A DNA stretch of 64,000 nucleotides from Candidatus Latescibacterota bacterium (GCA_020633725.1 JACKDC010000005.1:263003-327002); one strand, 5' to 3'. Counted from the first letter of the stretch, positions 30,908 to 39,103 are shown. Numbers and translations: made by a program. Notes: generated by a model not told the origin, from the sequence alone.

Positions 30908-31803
30908 TGGCCGGCGCCGGACGCATGCACTGGCTCGGCCGCGGCGGGCTCCACCTGCTGCTCATCCTCGCGGGGCTTAGCATGGTGATGCCCTTCCTGT
31001 GGATGGTTTCCACGTCCTTCCGCAGTACCCTGGAGATCACGCGCGAGCCGCACCGCTTCCTGCCCGAGGTCTTCAGCCCCGGCTACGGCGAGCCCGGCAG
31101 CAGCTCCGAGGGCGAGACGCGCAGCCTCGGCAAGCTCGTGGCCAACTACGTGGAGGCCTGGCAGAGCGCGCCCTTCGGCCGCTACTTCTTCAACACCGTC
31201 TACGTGGCGCTGACCTGCGTGCTGGGCGTGGTGGTGACGAGCGCGCTGGCCGCCTACGCCTTCGCGCGCATGCGCTTCAAGGGCCGTGACGCGCTCTTCC
31301 TGCTCTTCCTCAGCATGATGATGGTGCCCGAGCCGGTCTACCTGGTGCCGAGCTTCATCATCATCGCGCGGCTGGGCTGGCTCGACACCTACTACGCGCT
31401 GATCGTGCCGTGGACGGTGAAGGTCTTTTCGATCTTCCTGCTCCGCCAGCACTTCAAGACCATCCCCCAGGACCTCTTCGACGCCGCCACCATCGACGGC
31501 GCCACGCGCTTCTCGATCCTGTGGCGGATCGTCATGCCGCTGTCCAAGGCGATCCTGGTGACGATCGTGCTCTTCACGATCATCGGCTCGTGGAACTCCT
31601 TCCTCTGGCCCCTGGTCATGACGCACAGCCCGGCGATGCGTCCCATCCAGATCGGCCTGGCGGCCTTCAGCCAGGAGGAGGGCACCGAGTACGGCCTGAT
31701 GATGGCGGCCACCACGCTCAGCGTGCTGCCGCTGCTGGTGCTCTACTTCTTCGCCCAGAAGCAGATCATCGCGTCCCTGGCCTCCAGCGGCCTGAAGGAG
31801 TGA
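30907..31803 (+). CDS. carbohydrate ABC transporter permease, MalG/UgpE type
   Basis: 298 residues; the ATG overlaps the last base of the upstream stop. Six membrane segments are seen, with the EAA loop DAATIDGATRFSILWRIVMPLSKA. A periplasmic insertion of about 50 residues (EPHRFLPEVFSPGYGEPG onwards) lies between segments 1 and 2. This is the second half of the heterodimeric permease. The binding protein gene follows after 2 bases. Confidence 0.9.
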   Translation: MAGAGRMHWLGRGGLHLLLILAGLSMVMPFLWMVSTSFRSTLEITREPHRFLPEVFSPGYGEPGSSSEGETRSLGKLVANYVEAWQSAPFGRYFFNTVYVALTCVLGVVVTSALAAYAFARMRFKGRDALFLLFLSMMMVPEPVYLVPSFIIIARLGWLDTYYALIVPWTVKVFSIFLLRQHFKTIPQDLFDAATIDGATRFSILWRIVMPLSKAILVTIVLFTIIGSWNSFLWPLVMTHSPAMRPIQIGLAAFSQEEGTEYGLMMAATTLSVLPLLVLYFFAQKQIIASLASSGLKE

Positions 31804-31805
31804 GC

Positions 31806-33098
31806 GTGCGACGCGCCTGGCTGCTCCTGGCCCTGCTGCCCCTGGCGCTGGGCGACTGCGCCCGCGGCGGCGACGAGAACGTCATCACCTTCTGGCACGC
31901 CATGGGCCGCTGGGAGCCGCAGCTGCTCGAGATCGTCGACGCCTACAACGCGCTGCATCCCGAGATGCCCGTGCGCGCCTACAACATGAGCCGCTACCAG
32001 GCGCTGAGCCAGAAGATCATCGCCGCCGTGGCCGCCGGGCAGCCGCCCACGATCAGCCAGGCCTACGAGGCGTGGACGTCCGAGATGATGGCCGGCGGCG
32101 TGATCGAATGCCTGCAGCCCTACGCCGACGGCGCGATGGGCGTCGACGGCCTCAGCGAGGCCGACTGGGCCGACTTCCGCCCGGTCTTCCTCGACGAGTG
32201 CCGGTACCCGGACGCGAACGGCGAAGGCCAGCTCTGGTCCTTCCCCTTCAACAAGAGCGTGCGCACGCTCTTCTACAACCGCGACCTCTTTGCCGAGCTC
32301 GGCCTCGACCCCGAGCGCCCGCCCCGCAACTGGGACGAGTGGCGCGACTACAGCGCGCGCATCAGCGCCGACCTCGACGGCGACGGCCGCAACGACCGCT
32401 GGGGCTCCACGGCGCGCGCGTCGGTGACGGTCTTCGGCAACCTGCTGCTGCAGGACGACGGCGACTTCTTCTCCGCCGACGGCAGCCGCTGCACCATCGC
32501 GGAGCCGCCGGGCGTCGAGGCCATGACCTTCATGCGCGCGATGTTCGGCGAGCGCACGCTGGGCTACGCCACCTTCGACTACGCCTACCAGAACGAGTTC
32601 AAGGCGGGGAAGGTGGGCATGATGGAGGGCTCGAGCGTCTCGCTGTCCTTCCTGCGCGGCATCCTGGACTTCGAGCTGGGCGTGGCGCCGCTGCCGGGGA
32701 AGAAGCGGGACGTCGCCCTGATCCAGGGGACGAACCTCGTGCTCTTCAAGCGCGCCACCGACGCGCAGAAGCGCGGCGCCTGGGAGTTCATCCGCTTCCT
32801 CACCGACACCGCGAACGCCACGCGCTGGTCCATCGCCACCGGCTACGCGCCCCTGCGCCGCAGCTGCATGGAGCAGCCGGCCATGCAGGAGCTCCTGGCG
32901 GCGACGCCGGGCCTGGAGGCGGCCTACGGCCAGCTCGAGACCGCGCGCAGCGAGCCGCGCAACGCCGCGTGGTTCGCCGGACGCAAGTACCTGGAGGAGG
33001 GCGCCATCCAGCGCGTGATGCGCGGCACCGCCGCGCCCGCCGAGGCGCTCCGCGCCACCGCCAGGAAGATCGACGCGGAAATCGCCTCCGAGTTCTGA
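31806..33098 (+). CDS. ABC transporter sugar-binding protein, family 1 (UgpB-like)
   Basis: 430 residues from a GTG with AAGGAG 5 bases upstream. The mature part begins NVITFWHAMGRWEPQLLEIVDAYNALHP, typical of family 1 solute-binding proteins, with GQPPTISQAYEAWTSEM, SFPFNKSVRTLFYNRDLF and KVGMMEGSS as further family features. The signal ends in LALGDC. Cys would be the lipid site, but Asp at -1 is unusual, so lipidation is uncertain. Trp/Tyr-rich positions suggest a sugar or glycerol-phosphate-like ligand. No ATPase of the MalK type is adjacent. Confidence 0.88.
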   Translation: MRRAWLLLALLPLALGDCARGGDENVITFWHAMGRWEPQLLEIVDAYNALHPEMPVRAYNMSRYQALSQKIIAAVAAGQPPTISQAYEAWTSEMMAGGVIECLQPYADGAMGVDGLSEADWADFRPVFLDECRYPDANGEGQLWSFPFNKSVRTLFYNRDLFAELGLDPERPPRNWDEWRDYSARISADLDGDGRNDRWGSTARASVTVFGNLLLQDDGDFFSADGSRCTIAEPPGVEAMTFMRAMFGERTLGYATFDYAYQNEFKAGKVGMMEGSSVSLSFLRGILDFELGVAPLPGKKRDVALIQGTNLVLFKRATDAQKRGAWEFIRFLTDTANATRWSIATGYAPLRRSCMEQPAMQELLAATPGLEAAYGQLETARSEPRNAAWFAGRKYLEEGAIQRVMRGTAAPAEALRATARKIDAEIASEF

Positions 33099-33129
33099 GT
33101 CGCGCGGGCGCGGTGGGACGACGGGGGCC

Positions 33130-33145
33130 CCGGACCTCGGTCCGG
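33130..33145 (+). promoter_or_regulatory. intergenic hairpin between the sugar transporter and FetAB-like genes
   Basis: CCGGACC and GGTCCGG are perfect inverted repeats separated by TC, within a larger GC-rich palindromic surround. It lies 24 bases before the ATP-binding gene. It could slow read-through or protect RNA ends. No clear promoter is seen next to it. Confidence 0.4.
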
Positions 33146-33169
33146 CGCCCGGACTGCAGTGAGGTTGCC

Positions 33170-33763
33170 ATGCCCTTGCTCGAGGTCCGCGAACTCCAGC
33201 GCCCCGCCCTGGGGCCGCTCGGCTTCAGCGTGGAGCGCGGCGCCTGCGTCTTCGTCACCGGGCCGTCGGGCGCGGGCAAGACCCTGCTCCTGCGGGCGCT
33301 GGCCGACCTGGATCCCCACGACGGCGAGGTGCTGCTGGACGGCGAGCCCCAGGCCAGCGTGCCGCCCGCGCAGTGGCGCCGACGCGTGGCCTACCTGCCG
33401 GCCGAGCCCGTGTGGTGGGGGACGCGCGTGGACGAACTGCTGCCCCCCGGACTCACCGATGCCGACCTGGACGCCCTCGGCCTGGACCCCGCGCTCCGCG
33501 CCAGCGCGCCGGAGCGCCTGTCCAGCGGGGAGAGCCAGCGACTGGCGCTGCTGCGGCTGCTGCCGCTCTCGCCCCGGCTGCTGCTGCTCGACGAGCCCAG
33601 CGCCAATCTCGACGCCGACAACACCGCGCGCCTGGAGGCCCTGCTCACCCGTCGCCGCGAGGCGGACGGCCTCTCGCTGCTCTGGGTCAGCCACGACGAC
33701 GCCCAGCGCCGCCGTCTCGCGGACGTCACGCTGCGCCTGGCGGCGGGGAGGCTCGCGCCGTGA
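33170..33763 (+). CDS. ABC transporter ATP-binding protein, FetA/YbbL-like
   Basis: 197 residues, short for an ABC ATPase. Walker A is GPSGAGKTLL near residue 31, the signature is LSSGESQRLALLRLL, Walker B is LLLLDEPSANLD and the switch His is in WVSHDD. It overlaps the next gene by 4 bases (GTGA), the usual pairing with a UPF0014/FetB permease. In Escherichia coli the FetAB pair exports iron and protects against oxidative stress. It is unlikely to power the preceding sugar permeases because it lacks the MalK regulatory domain. Confidence 0.85.
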   Translation: MPLLEVRELQRPALGPLGFSVERGACVFVTGPSGAGKTLLLRALADLDPHDGEVLLDGEPQASVPPAQWRRRVAYLPAEPVWWGTRVDELLPPGLTDADLDALGLDPALRASAPERLSSGESQRLALLRLLPLSPRLLLLDEPSANLDADNTARLEALLTRRREADGLSLLWVSHDDAQRRRLADVTLRLAAGRLAP

Positions 33764-34560
33764 ACGCCCTGCCCCTCGATCCGCTGGACCTGGTCCTGGC
33801 GTCCCTGCTGGTGCTCGCCCTGGGCCTCAGCTCCCTGCGCCTGGGTCTGGGCGTGGGACGCTCCCTCGCCACGGGCGCCGCCCGCACCACGCTCCAGCTG
33901 CTGCTGGCGGGCCTGGTGCTCAAGGCGCTCTTCGCCTCGCGCTCGCCGTGGCTCATCGGCCTGGCGGCCGCCGTCATGCTCACCGTGGCCGGCCGCGAGG
34001 TGCGCGCGCGCCAGAGCCGTCCCTTCCTCGGCCCCTGGGGTTACACGCTGGGCCTGTCGGCGATGTTCATCTCGGGCTTCGCGGTGACCCTGTTCGCGCT
34101 GCTGGCCCTGCTGCGCCCGGACCCCTGGTACCATCCCCGCTACGCGCTGCCGCTGCTGGGGATGATCCTGGGCAACACGATGAACGGCGTGGGCCTGGCC
34201 CTGGAGCGGCTGGGCAGCGGCGCGGAGCAGCGGCGGCGGCAGATCGAGGCGGCGCTCCTGCTCGGCCAGGACTGGCGCGAGGCGTCGGCGCCGCTGCGCC
34301 GGGAGAGCGTGCGCGCGGGCATGGTGCCCGTGCTGAACTCCCTGGCCAGCGCCGGGATCGTGAGCCTGCCGGGCATGATGACCGGGCAGATCCTGGCGGG
34401 TGCGGATCCGTCCCAGGCGGTGATGTACCAGATACTGATCATGTTTCTCATCGCCGCGGGCTCGGGCTTCGGAGGCGTGGCGGCCGTCCAGCTGGGCGCC
34501 CGGCGCCTCTTCGACGAGCGCGAGCGGCTGCGGCTGGACCGGCTGGGACGACGGGATTGA
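33760..34560 (+). CDS. ABC transporter permease, FetB/UPF0014 family
   Basis: 266 residues, GTG start overlapping the ATPase stop. About seven hydrophobic segments and the family patterns LRLGLGVGRSLATGAARTTLQ, LLGMILGNTMNG and GIVSLPGMMTGQILAGADP mark the UPF0014 family. The probable role is metal (iron) export, by homology to FetB. A HiPIP iron-sulfur protein gene follows, and a promoter for it overlaps this gene's stop region. Confidence 0.88.
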   Translation: MNALPLDPLDLVLASLLVLALGLSSLRLGLGVGRSLATGAARTTLQLLLAGLVLKALFASRSPWLIGLAAAVMLTVAGREVRARQSRPFLGPWGYTLGLSAMFISGFAVTLFALLALLRPDPWYHPRYALPLLGMILGNTMNGVGLALERLGSGAEQRRRQIEAALLLGQDWREASAPLRRESVRAGMVPVLNSLASAGIVSLPGMMTGQILAGADPSQAVMYQILIMFLIAAGSGFGGVAAVQLGARRLFDERERLRLDRLGRRD

Positions 34561-34566
34561 CCGTGG

Positions 34567-34595
34567 TTTACACGGCCGTCCAAAGACGCTAGAAC
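34567..34595 (+). promoter_or_regulatory. sigma70-like promoter for the HiPIP gene
   Basis: TTTACA (34567-34572), 17 bases, TAGAAC (34590-34595). Transcription would begin about 34602, at the foot of the structured leader. Confidence 0.55.
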
Positions 34596-34599
34596 CAAG

Positions 34600-34668
34600 G
34601 GTCCGGTTCGAGGCGAGCGCCGCAGAGGCGGCCCACGCCTCGCATCGACACGGTGTCGGCACCGGACC
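34600..34668 (+). promoter_or_regulatory. multibranched RNA leader of the HiPIP gene, candidate cis-regulatory RNA
   Basis: A closing helix GGTCCGGT/ACCGGACC (34600-34607 with 34661-34668, perfect) encloses two arms: CGAGGCG/CGCCTCG (34609-34615 with 34636-34642) topped by GCCGC/GCGGC with an AGAG loop (34619-34623 with 34628-34632), and CGACA/TGTCG with a CGG loop (34646-34650 with 34654-34658). This makes a three-way junction whose closing helix ends 2 bases before the AAAGGAG ribosome site. No known riboswitch class was recognised. Confidence 0.6.
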
Positions 34669-34683
34669 TGAAAGGAGACGAGC

Positions 34684-35040
34684 ATGATGGATCACGATCT
34701 CGACCGGCGGGCCTTCCTCAAGCAGGCGGGCCTGCTCGCGGCGCTGGGACTCGGCGCGGTGGCGGTGGGGGGCGCCGGCTGCGGCGGCGGGGGCTCCGAG
34801 AGCGCCTGCGACGACCTCAGCGGGCTCAGCGCGGCCGACAAGCAGACGCGCGTGACCTACGGCTACCGGAACCCGTCCCTGATCGAGGCCAAGCACTGCG
34901 CCAACTGCAACTTCTACACGCCGCCGCCGGCGGGACAGCACTGCGGCTCCTGCACGCTGGTCAAGGGTCCCGTCGCCCCGACCGGCTACTGCAACAGCTG
35001 GGCGGCCCCGGTGCCCAAGGACTCCACCCAGGTCGGCTAG
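34684..35040 (+). CDS. high-potential iron-sulfur protein (HiPIP), Tat-exported
   Basis: 118 residues, ATG 6 bases after AAAGGAG. The N-terminus has a twin-arginine signal (DRRAFLKQAG, then a hydrophobic stretch), as expected because HiPIPs are exported folded. The cluster ligands of the family are in place: Cys72 and Cys75 in CANCNFY, Cys90 in GSCTLVKGPV and Cys103 in GYCNSW. Cys87 is an extra one. It carries electrons with a 4Fe-4S cluster in the periplasm, classically to a reaction centre or terminal oxidase; no such partner is in view. GAGC after the hydrophobic stretch could be a weak lipobox. Confidence 0.9.
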   Translation: MMDHDLDRRAFLKQAGLLAALGLGAVAVGGAGCGGGGSESACDDLSGLSAADKQTRVTYGYRNPSLIEAKHCANCNFYTPPPAGQHCGSCTLVKGPVAPTGYCNSWAAPVPKDSTQVG

Positions 35041-35053
35041 CGGGAACCCGGAC

Positions 35054-35088
35054 GGCGGGGGAGTGTTGCAGAGCGCCGCACCCCCGCC
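35054..35088 (+). terminator. GC-rich stem after the HiPIP gene, possible terminator
   Basis: GGCGGGGG (35054-35061) pairs with CCCCCGCC (35081-35088) around a 19-base loop, shortly after the stop codon. No T-run follows, so it is weak as an intrinsic terminator. Confidence 0.35.
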
Positions 35089-35151
35089 CATGCCGGCTGG
35101 CCCCGGTTCGATCACGCCCGCGTCCGACAACCCCATGAGCGAGGATGAGGC

Positions 35152-36393
35152 ATGAGCCCCGATTTCGAACGCAAGCTGGACAACTACGCCCGACTGGCCG
35201 TGGAGGTGGGGGTGGGCCTCGCCCCCGGACAGCGTCTGCTGCTGCGCGCGCCGGTGGAGTGCGCCGATCTGGCCCGCCGGATCACCGTGGCCGCCTACCG
35301 CGCGGGCGCGCTTCTGGTGGACGTGCTCTTCGACGACGAGGCGAACACCCTGAGCCGCTTCCAGCATGCGCCGGAGGCGTCCTTCGACGAGATCTCCACC
35401 TGGTCGGCGGACGCCCTGATCAAGGCGTCCGAGCGCGGCGACGCGATCCTGCGCGTCCACGGCAGCAACCCGGACCTGCTGGCCGGGCAGAACGGCGGGC
35501 ACATCGCCAGGGTGCAGAAGAACCTGCAGCGCTACAGCGAGCCCTTCTCGCGGCGGATCAGCGCCAAGGAGGTCAACTGGAGCATCGTGGCCGCCCCCGT
35601 GCTGCCCTGGGCGAGGCGCGTCTTCCCCGAGCTGGCGCCGGAGGCGGCGATGGACGCCCTCTGGGAGGAGATCTTCCGCATCTGCCGCGCCGACCGGGAC
35701 GATCCCGTCGCGGCCTGGCGCGAGCACACCGCGGCGCTCAAGCGCCGCCGCAGCCACCTGGACGGGAAGCAGTACCGCGCGCTGCGCTATCGCGGCCCCG
35801 GCACCGACCTGGAGCTGGGATTGCCCGAGGGCCACTGCTGGATGGGCGGCGTCAGCCACGACCGCGGGGGCCACGCCTTCGTCGCCAACATGCCCACCGA
35901 AGAGGTCTTCTCGCTGCCGCACCGCGAGCGCGCCCAGGGCACCGTCGCCGCGAGCATGCCGCTGGCCTACGCCGGCAGCCTGATCGAGGGCATCCGCCTG
36001 CGCTTCGAGGGCGGGCGGGTGGTGGAGGCCCACGCCGACAAGGGCGAGGCCGCCCTCACGAGCCTGCTGGACACCGACGAGGGCGCGCGCCGGCTCGGCG
36101 AGGTGGCCCTGGTGCCGCAGAGCTCGCCCATCGCGCAGGCGGGACGCCTCTACTACACGACGCTCTACGACGAGAACGCCGCCAGCCACCTGGCCGTCGG
36201 GCGCGCCTATCGCGTCTGCCTGACGGGCGGGGTGGACATGGACGACGCGGCCTTCCGCGCCGCTGGCGGCAATGACAGCCTTGCCCATGTGGACTTCATG
36301 ATCGGCTCCGGCCAGATGGACGTGGACGGCGTGCTCGCCGACGGTGGGGTGGAAGCGGTGATGCGCGGCGGCGAGTGGGCCGTCGAGGTCTGA
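35152..36393 (+). CDS. aminopeptidase, M29 family
   Basis: 413 residues. The N-terminal Rossmann-like part (LDNYARLAVEVGVGLAPGQRLLLRAPVE) and the C-terminal catalytic part match thermophilic aminopeptidases T/PepS. Likely metal ligands lie in the C-terminal half, including His and Glu residues in NMPTEEVFSLPHRE, NAASHLAVG and LAHVDFMIGSGQMDVDG. It is a cytoplasmic metal-dependent exopeptidase that trims N-terminal residues from peptides. The ATG follows GAGGATGAGGC. It is probably co-transcribed with the DUF1573 gene 20 bases on. Confidence 0.92.
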   Translation: MSPDFERKLDNYARLAVEVGVGLAPGQRLLLRAPVECADLARRITVAAYRAGALLVDVLFDDEANTLSRFQHAPEASFDEISTWSADALIKASERGDAILRVHGSNPDLLAGQNGGHIARVQKNLQRYSEPFSRRISAKEVNWSIVAAPVLPWARRVFPELAPEAAMDALWEEIFRICRADRDDPVAAWREHTAALKRRRSHLDGKQYRALRYRGPGTDLELGLPEGHCWMGGVSHDRGGHAFVANMPTEEVFSLPHRERAQGTVAASMPLAYAGSLIEGIRLRFEGGRVVEAHADKGEAALTSLLDTDEGARRLGEVALVPQSSPIAQAGRLYYTTLYDENAASHLAVGRAYRVCLTGGVDMDDAAFRAAGGNDSLAHVDFMIGSGQMDVDGVLADGGVEAVMRGGEWAVEV

Positions 36394-36413
36394 TCGCAGT
36401 GGAAAGGAACAGC

Positions 36414-37457
36414 ATGCTCGCTACACCCCCGCGCGGACGCCTATGGCGCGCCGCTTCGGCCCTGACCCTGACCCTCCTGCTCGCCGTGCCCGCGCTGGCG
36501 ACGGCCGCGCCGCGCATGCGCCTGTCGGCCACCAGCGTGGACTTCGGCCGCGTCGCGCAGCAGCAGGTCTTCAAGCGCGAGGTCACCATCCAGAACACGG
36601 GCGACGCGCCGCTGGAGCTCAGCGGCGTCTACACCTCCTGCTCCTGCACGGAGGTGTCGACGCGGGACACGAGCGTGCCGCCGGGCGGCAGCACCGTGCT
36701 GGACGTGACCTTCCACAGCCGCGACCTCTCCGGCGAGAACAACAAGATCATCGAGATCAACAGCAACGATCCGAACCAGTCGCTCGTGGAACTGCCGCTC
36801 AAGGCCTTCGTGGCCGCGCCGATCCTGGTGGAGCCGAGCGACCGCAACCTCGACTTCGGCACGGTGAACCGCGGCGAGAGCCCGTCGCTCACGGCGACGC
36901 TCAAGGCCGACGGCAAGCCCACCCTCTCCGCCACCCTCGAAGACGACGGCGACGCCTCCCGCCGCTTCGGCGCCGCGCTCACCCCGGGCGGCAGCGCCGA
37001 CACGGCCGTCCTCGAGCTGCGGCTCAAGCCCGACGCCATCGCCGGCCCCTTCCGGCAGGTCCTCCGCGTGGAGACCGGCGACGCGCGCATGCCGACCCTC
37101 GACTTCACCGTGACCGGCACCATCCTGGGCGACCTCACCACGTCGCCGGGCCGTGTCAACTTCCGCTTCGTGAAGCCGGGGCAGGAGCTCAGCAAGGAGA
37201 TCGCGGTCAAGCCCAAGGCCGCCGCGCTCGCCTTCACGGTGACCGGCGCGAGCGTCGACCTGCCCGGCCTGAGCGCGGAGGTGCTCGCCGACGGCAGCGG
37301 CGGCGACGCCCGCGTGCGGATCAGCGGCACCGCCCTCGCCGCGGAGGACTCCCTCGCGGTGGCCAGCCAGGGCCGGCTCAAGAGCCACCTGCACATCTAC
37401 ACCGACCGTCCCGAGGAGCCGGAGCTCCAGGTGGACGTGCTCTACATGCTGCGCTAG
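36414..37457 (+). CDS. secreted DUF1573 protein with Ig-like repeats
   Basis: 347 residues from the ATG at 36414, preceded by AAAGGAAC; a longer frame lacks a site. A signal peptide covers residues about 1-30 (LATAA). DUF1573 is seen at residues 32-130: SATSVDFGRVAQQQVFKREVTIQNTGDAPLELSGVYTSCSCTEV. A second similar unit begins DFGTVNRGESPSLTATL, and a third is weaker. The family is exported and of unknown molecular role. It heads a cassette with a rhodanese-like and a MauE-like membrane protein. Confidence 0.85.
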   Translation: MLATPPRGRLWRAASALTLTLLLAVPALATAAPRMRLSATSVDFGRVAQQQVFKREVTIQNTGDAPLELSGVYTSCSCTEVSTRDTSVPPGGSTVLDVTFHSRDLSGENNKIIEINSNDPNQSLVELPLKAFVAAPILVEPSDRNLDFGTVNRGESPSLTATLKADGKPTLSATLEDDGDASRRFGAALTPGGSADTAVLELRLKPDAIAGPFRQVLRVETGDARMPTLDFTVTGTILGDLTTSPGRVNFRFVKPGQELSKEIAVKPKAAALAFTVTGASVDLPGLSAEVLADGSGGDARVRISGTALAAEDSLAVASQGRLKSHLHIYTDRPEEPELQVDVLYMLR

Positions 37458-37464
37458 GGGAGCG

Positions 37465-37962
37465 ATGGCCGTCACTGAGGGCTTCGGGACGCGGCGGGTG
37501 CTGGGCGAGGCGGCGGTGGTCGTCGCGCTCAGCCTGGCGGCCGCGGCCGCGGCCTGGATCGGCGCCTCGCCGCGCCTGCCGCTCGTGGCGGACCGCGAGG
37601 TCTACGAGTTCGAGCTCAAGCAGCCCCTGCTCGGCGCCGCAGACGCCCTCGCCCTCTACGCCGCCGGCAGTCATCTCTTCGTGGACACGCGGCCGGTGGA
37701 GCTCGAGGACGTGGACCACGTGCCCGGCGCCATCGCGCTGCGTCCCGACCGCTTCGACGACGACCTGCGCGCCGTCGTCGACTTCCTCACGCCCGACGAG
37801 CCCATCCTGCTCTACGGCGGCGGCGACGACCTGCAGGCCACGGCGGCGGTGGCGGGCCAGCTCGCCGCGCGGGGCTACGCCGACCTGACGCTGCTCGACG
37901 GCGGTTTCCCCGCCTGGCGCGCCGCCGGCGGCGAGGTGGAGGCCGGGGAGGGGGCGCCGTGA
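37465..37962 (+). CDS. membrane-anchored rhodanese-like protein without catalytic Cys
   Basis: 165 residues. One N-terminal membrane segment (about 14-34) is followed by a rhodanese fold with the CH2A-like VDTRPVELEDVDHVPGAI and the C-terminal LLDGGFPAW. The active loop reads LLYGGGDDLQA, with Gly118 where Cys normally lies, so sulfur transfer by the usual mechanism is unlikely. It may bind a ligand or partner. It overlaps the MauE-like gene by 4 bases and lies 7 bases after the DUF1573 gene. Confidence 0.85.
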   Translation: MAVTEGFGTRRVLGEAAVVVALSLAAAAAAWIGASPRLPLVADREVYEFELKQPLLGAADALALYAAGSHLFVDTRPVELEDVDHVPGAIALRPDRFDDDLRAVVDFLTPDEPILLYGGGDDLQATAAVAGQLAARGYADLTLLDGGFPAWRAAGGEVEAGEGAP

Positions 37963-38387
37963 GCGCGGCCCGGATCACGCTGCCGGCCTGGTTCGCCTGG
38001 CTCGTCGCGCTCGCCGTGGGCGGCACCTTCGTTGTCGCCTCCCTGGACAAGATCGCCAACCCCGGCGACTTCGCGCAGTCCGTCTACCACTACCGCATGC
38101 TGCCGCTGGCGCTGCTCCACCCCTTCGCGCTGCTGCTGCCCTGGGTCGAACTGCTGGGCGGCCTCGCGCTGCTCGCGCCGCCGCTGCGCCGGGGCGGGGC
38201 GCTGCTGGTGGGGCTGATGAACGTCATGTTCATCGTCGCGCTGGCCGCCGCGATGGCGCGCGGCCTGGACATCCACTGCGGCTGCTTCAGCGCCGGCGGC
38301 GGCCACGGCGTGTCGCTGGGGCTGATCGCGCGCGACGTCCTCCTGCTCGCCGGCTGCGTGCTGCTGCTCCTCGCCCGGCGCCGCTGA
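37959..38387 (+). CDS. MauE/DoxX-family membrane protein
   Basis: 142 residues with four predicted membrane segments. The pattern ASLDKIANPGDFAQSVYHYRMLPLALLHPFALLLPWVELLGGLALL is characteristic of MauE/DoxX-like proteins, and GLDIHCGCFS gives a paired Cys in a loop. MauE is needed for methylamine dehydrogenase maturation; relatives appear with thioredoxin-like or redox partners. Coupling to a Cys-less rhodanese suggests a shared, unknown redox or assembly job in the envelope. Confidence 0.85.
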   Translation: MSAARITLPAWFAWLVALAVGGTFVVASLDKIANPGDFAQSVYHYRMLPLALLHPFALLLPWVELLGGLALLAPPLRRGGALLVGLMNVMFIVALAAAMARGLDIHCGCFSAGGGHGVSLGLIARDVLLLAGCVLLLLARRR

Positions 38388-38455
38388 GAGCCGGGCACAG
38401 CCCTTGCGATGACCCCCGCGCCCCCTCCTCCCGCATCTTCGACGAGGAGGCATGC

Positions 38456-39103
38456 GTGCACCACTCCAGCGCGGTGCGGCTGGCGAGCCTGCTGGCGCCA
38501 CTGTTCCTGATTCTCATGCTGCCCGTGGGCAGCGTGGCCGAGGTGGTCATCAACGAGGTGCTGGCCGATCCGGTGAGCGACTGGTCCGGCGACGGCATCA
38601 TCGACTTCAAGAACGACGAGTGGGTGGAGATCGCCAACGCCGGTCCCGACCCGGTGGATCTGGACGGCTACTGGCTCTCGGACGCGGGCACCGACCCCGC
38701 CGTGCGCTACCGCTTCAGCGGCAGCCTGGCGTCGGGGGAGACCTTCGTGGTGACCGGCGCGATGGCCGTGGCCTGGCAGATGGACACCGGAAACGGGAGC
38801 GCCGGTCTCAGCCTGAGCAACTCGGGCGGCGAGGTGGCCCTCTTCCACGACGTCGGCGCCGAGACCACCCAGGTGGACCTGATCGCCTACGTCAGCTACC
38901 AGATGGACGACGACCGGTCGCTCGGACGCTTCCCCAACGCCGGCGAGGACTGGATCCTCTACGACGGCCTGAACATCTACCACGGGAACCAGATCCCGGG
39001 GTCGACGGGCTGCCTGCCGAGCTTCGGGACCGCGAACGTCTGCGAGCACACGCCGGCCGGCGACGCCAACTGGGGACGGGTCAAGTCGCACTACGGCGGC
39101 TGA
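38456..39103 (+). CDS. secreted lamin-tail-domain protein
   Basis: 215 residues; the GTG start follows GAGGAGG by 5 bases. A signal peptide covers about residues 1-24. Residues about 25-150 form a lamin-tail domain: VVINEVLADPVSDWSGDGIIDFKNDEWVEIANAGPDPVDLDGYWLSD, with the typical YRF and LSNSGGEVALFHDV strands. Bacterial proteins with this fold are usually surface or extracellular, and some work beside nucleases. There is no sorting tail or nuclease domain here. It is followed by a separate promoter for the histidine kinase gene. Confidence 0.85.
   Translation: MHHSSAVRLASLLAPLFLILMLPVGSVAEVVINEVLADPVSDWSGDGIIDFKNDEWVEIANAGPDPVDLDGYWLSDAGTDPAVRYRFSGSLASGETFVVTGAMAVAWQMDTGNGSAGLSLSNSGGEVALFHDVGAETTQVDLIAYVSYQMDDDRSLGRFPNAGEDWILYDGLNIYHGNQIPGSTGCLPSFGTANVCEHTPAGDANWGRVKSHYGG

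Noticed and set aside
33170..33763. ATP-binding protein as the missing ATPase of the sugar importer
   Set aside because: It is short, lacks the MalK C-terminal domain, and overlaps a FetB/UPF0014 permease by 4 bases, which is its usual partner.
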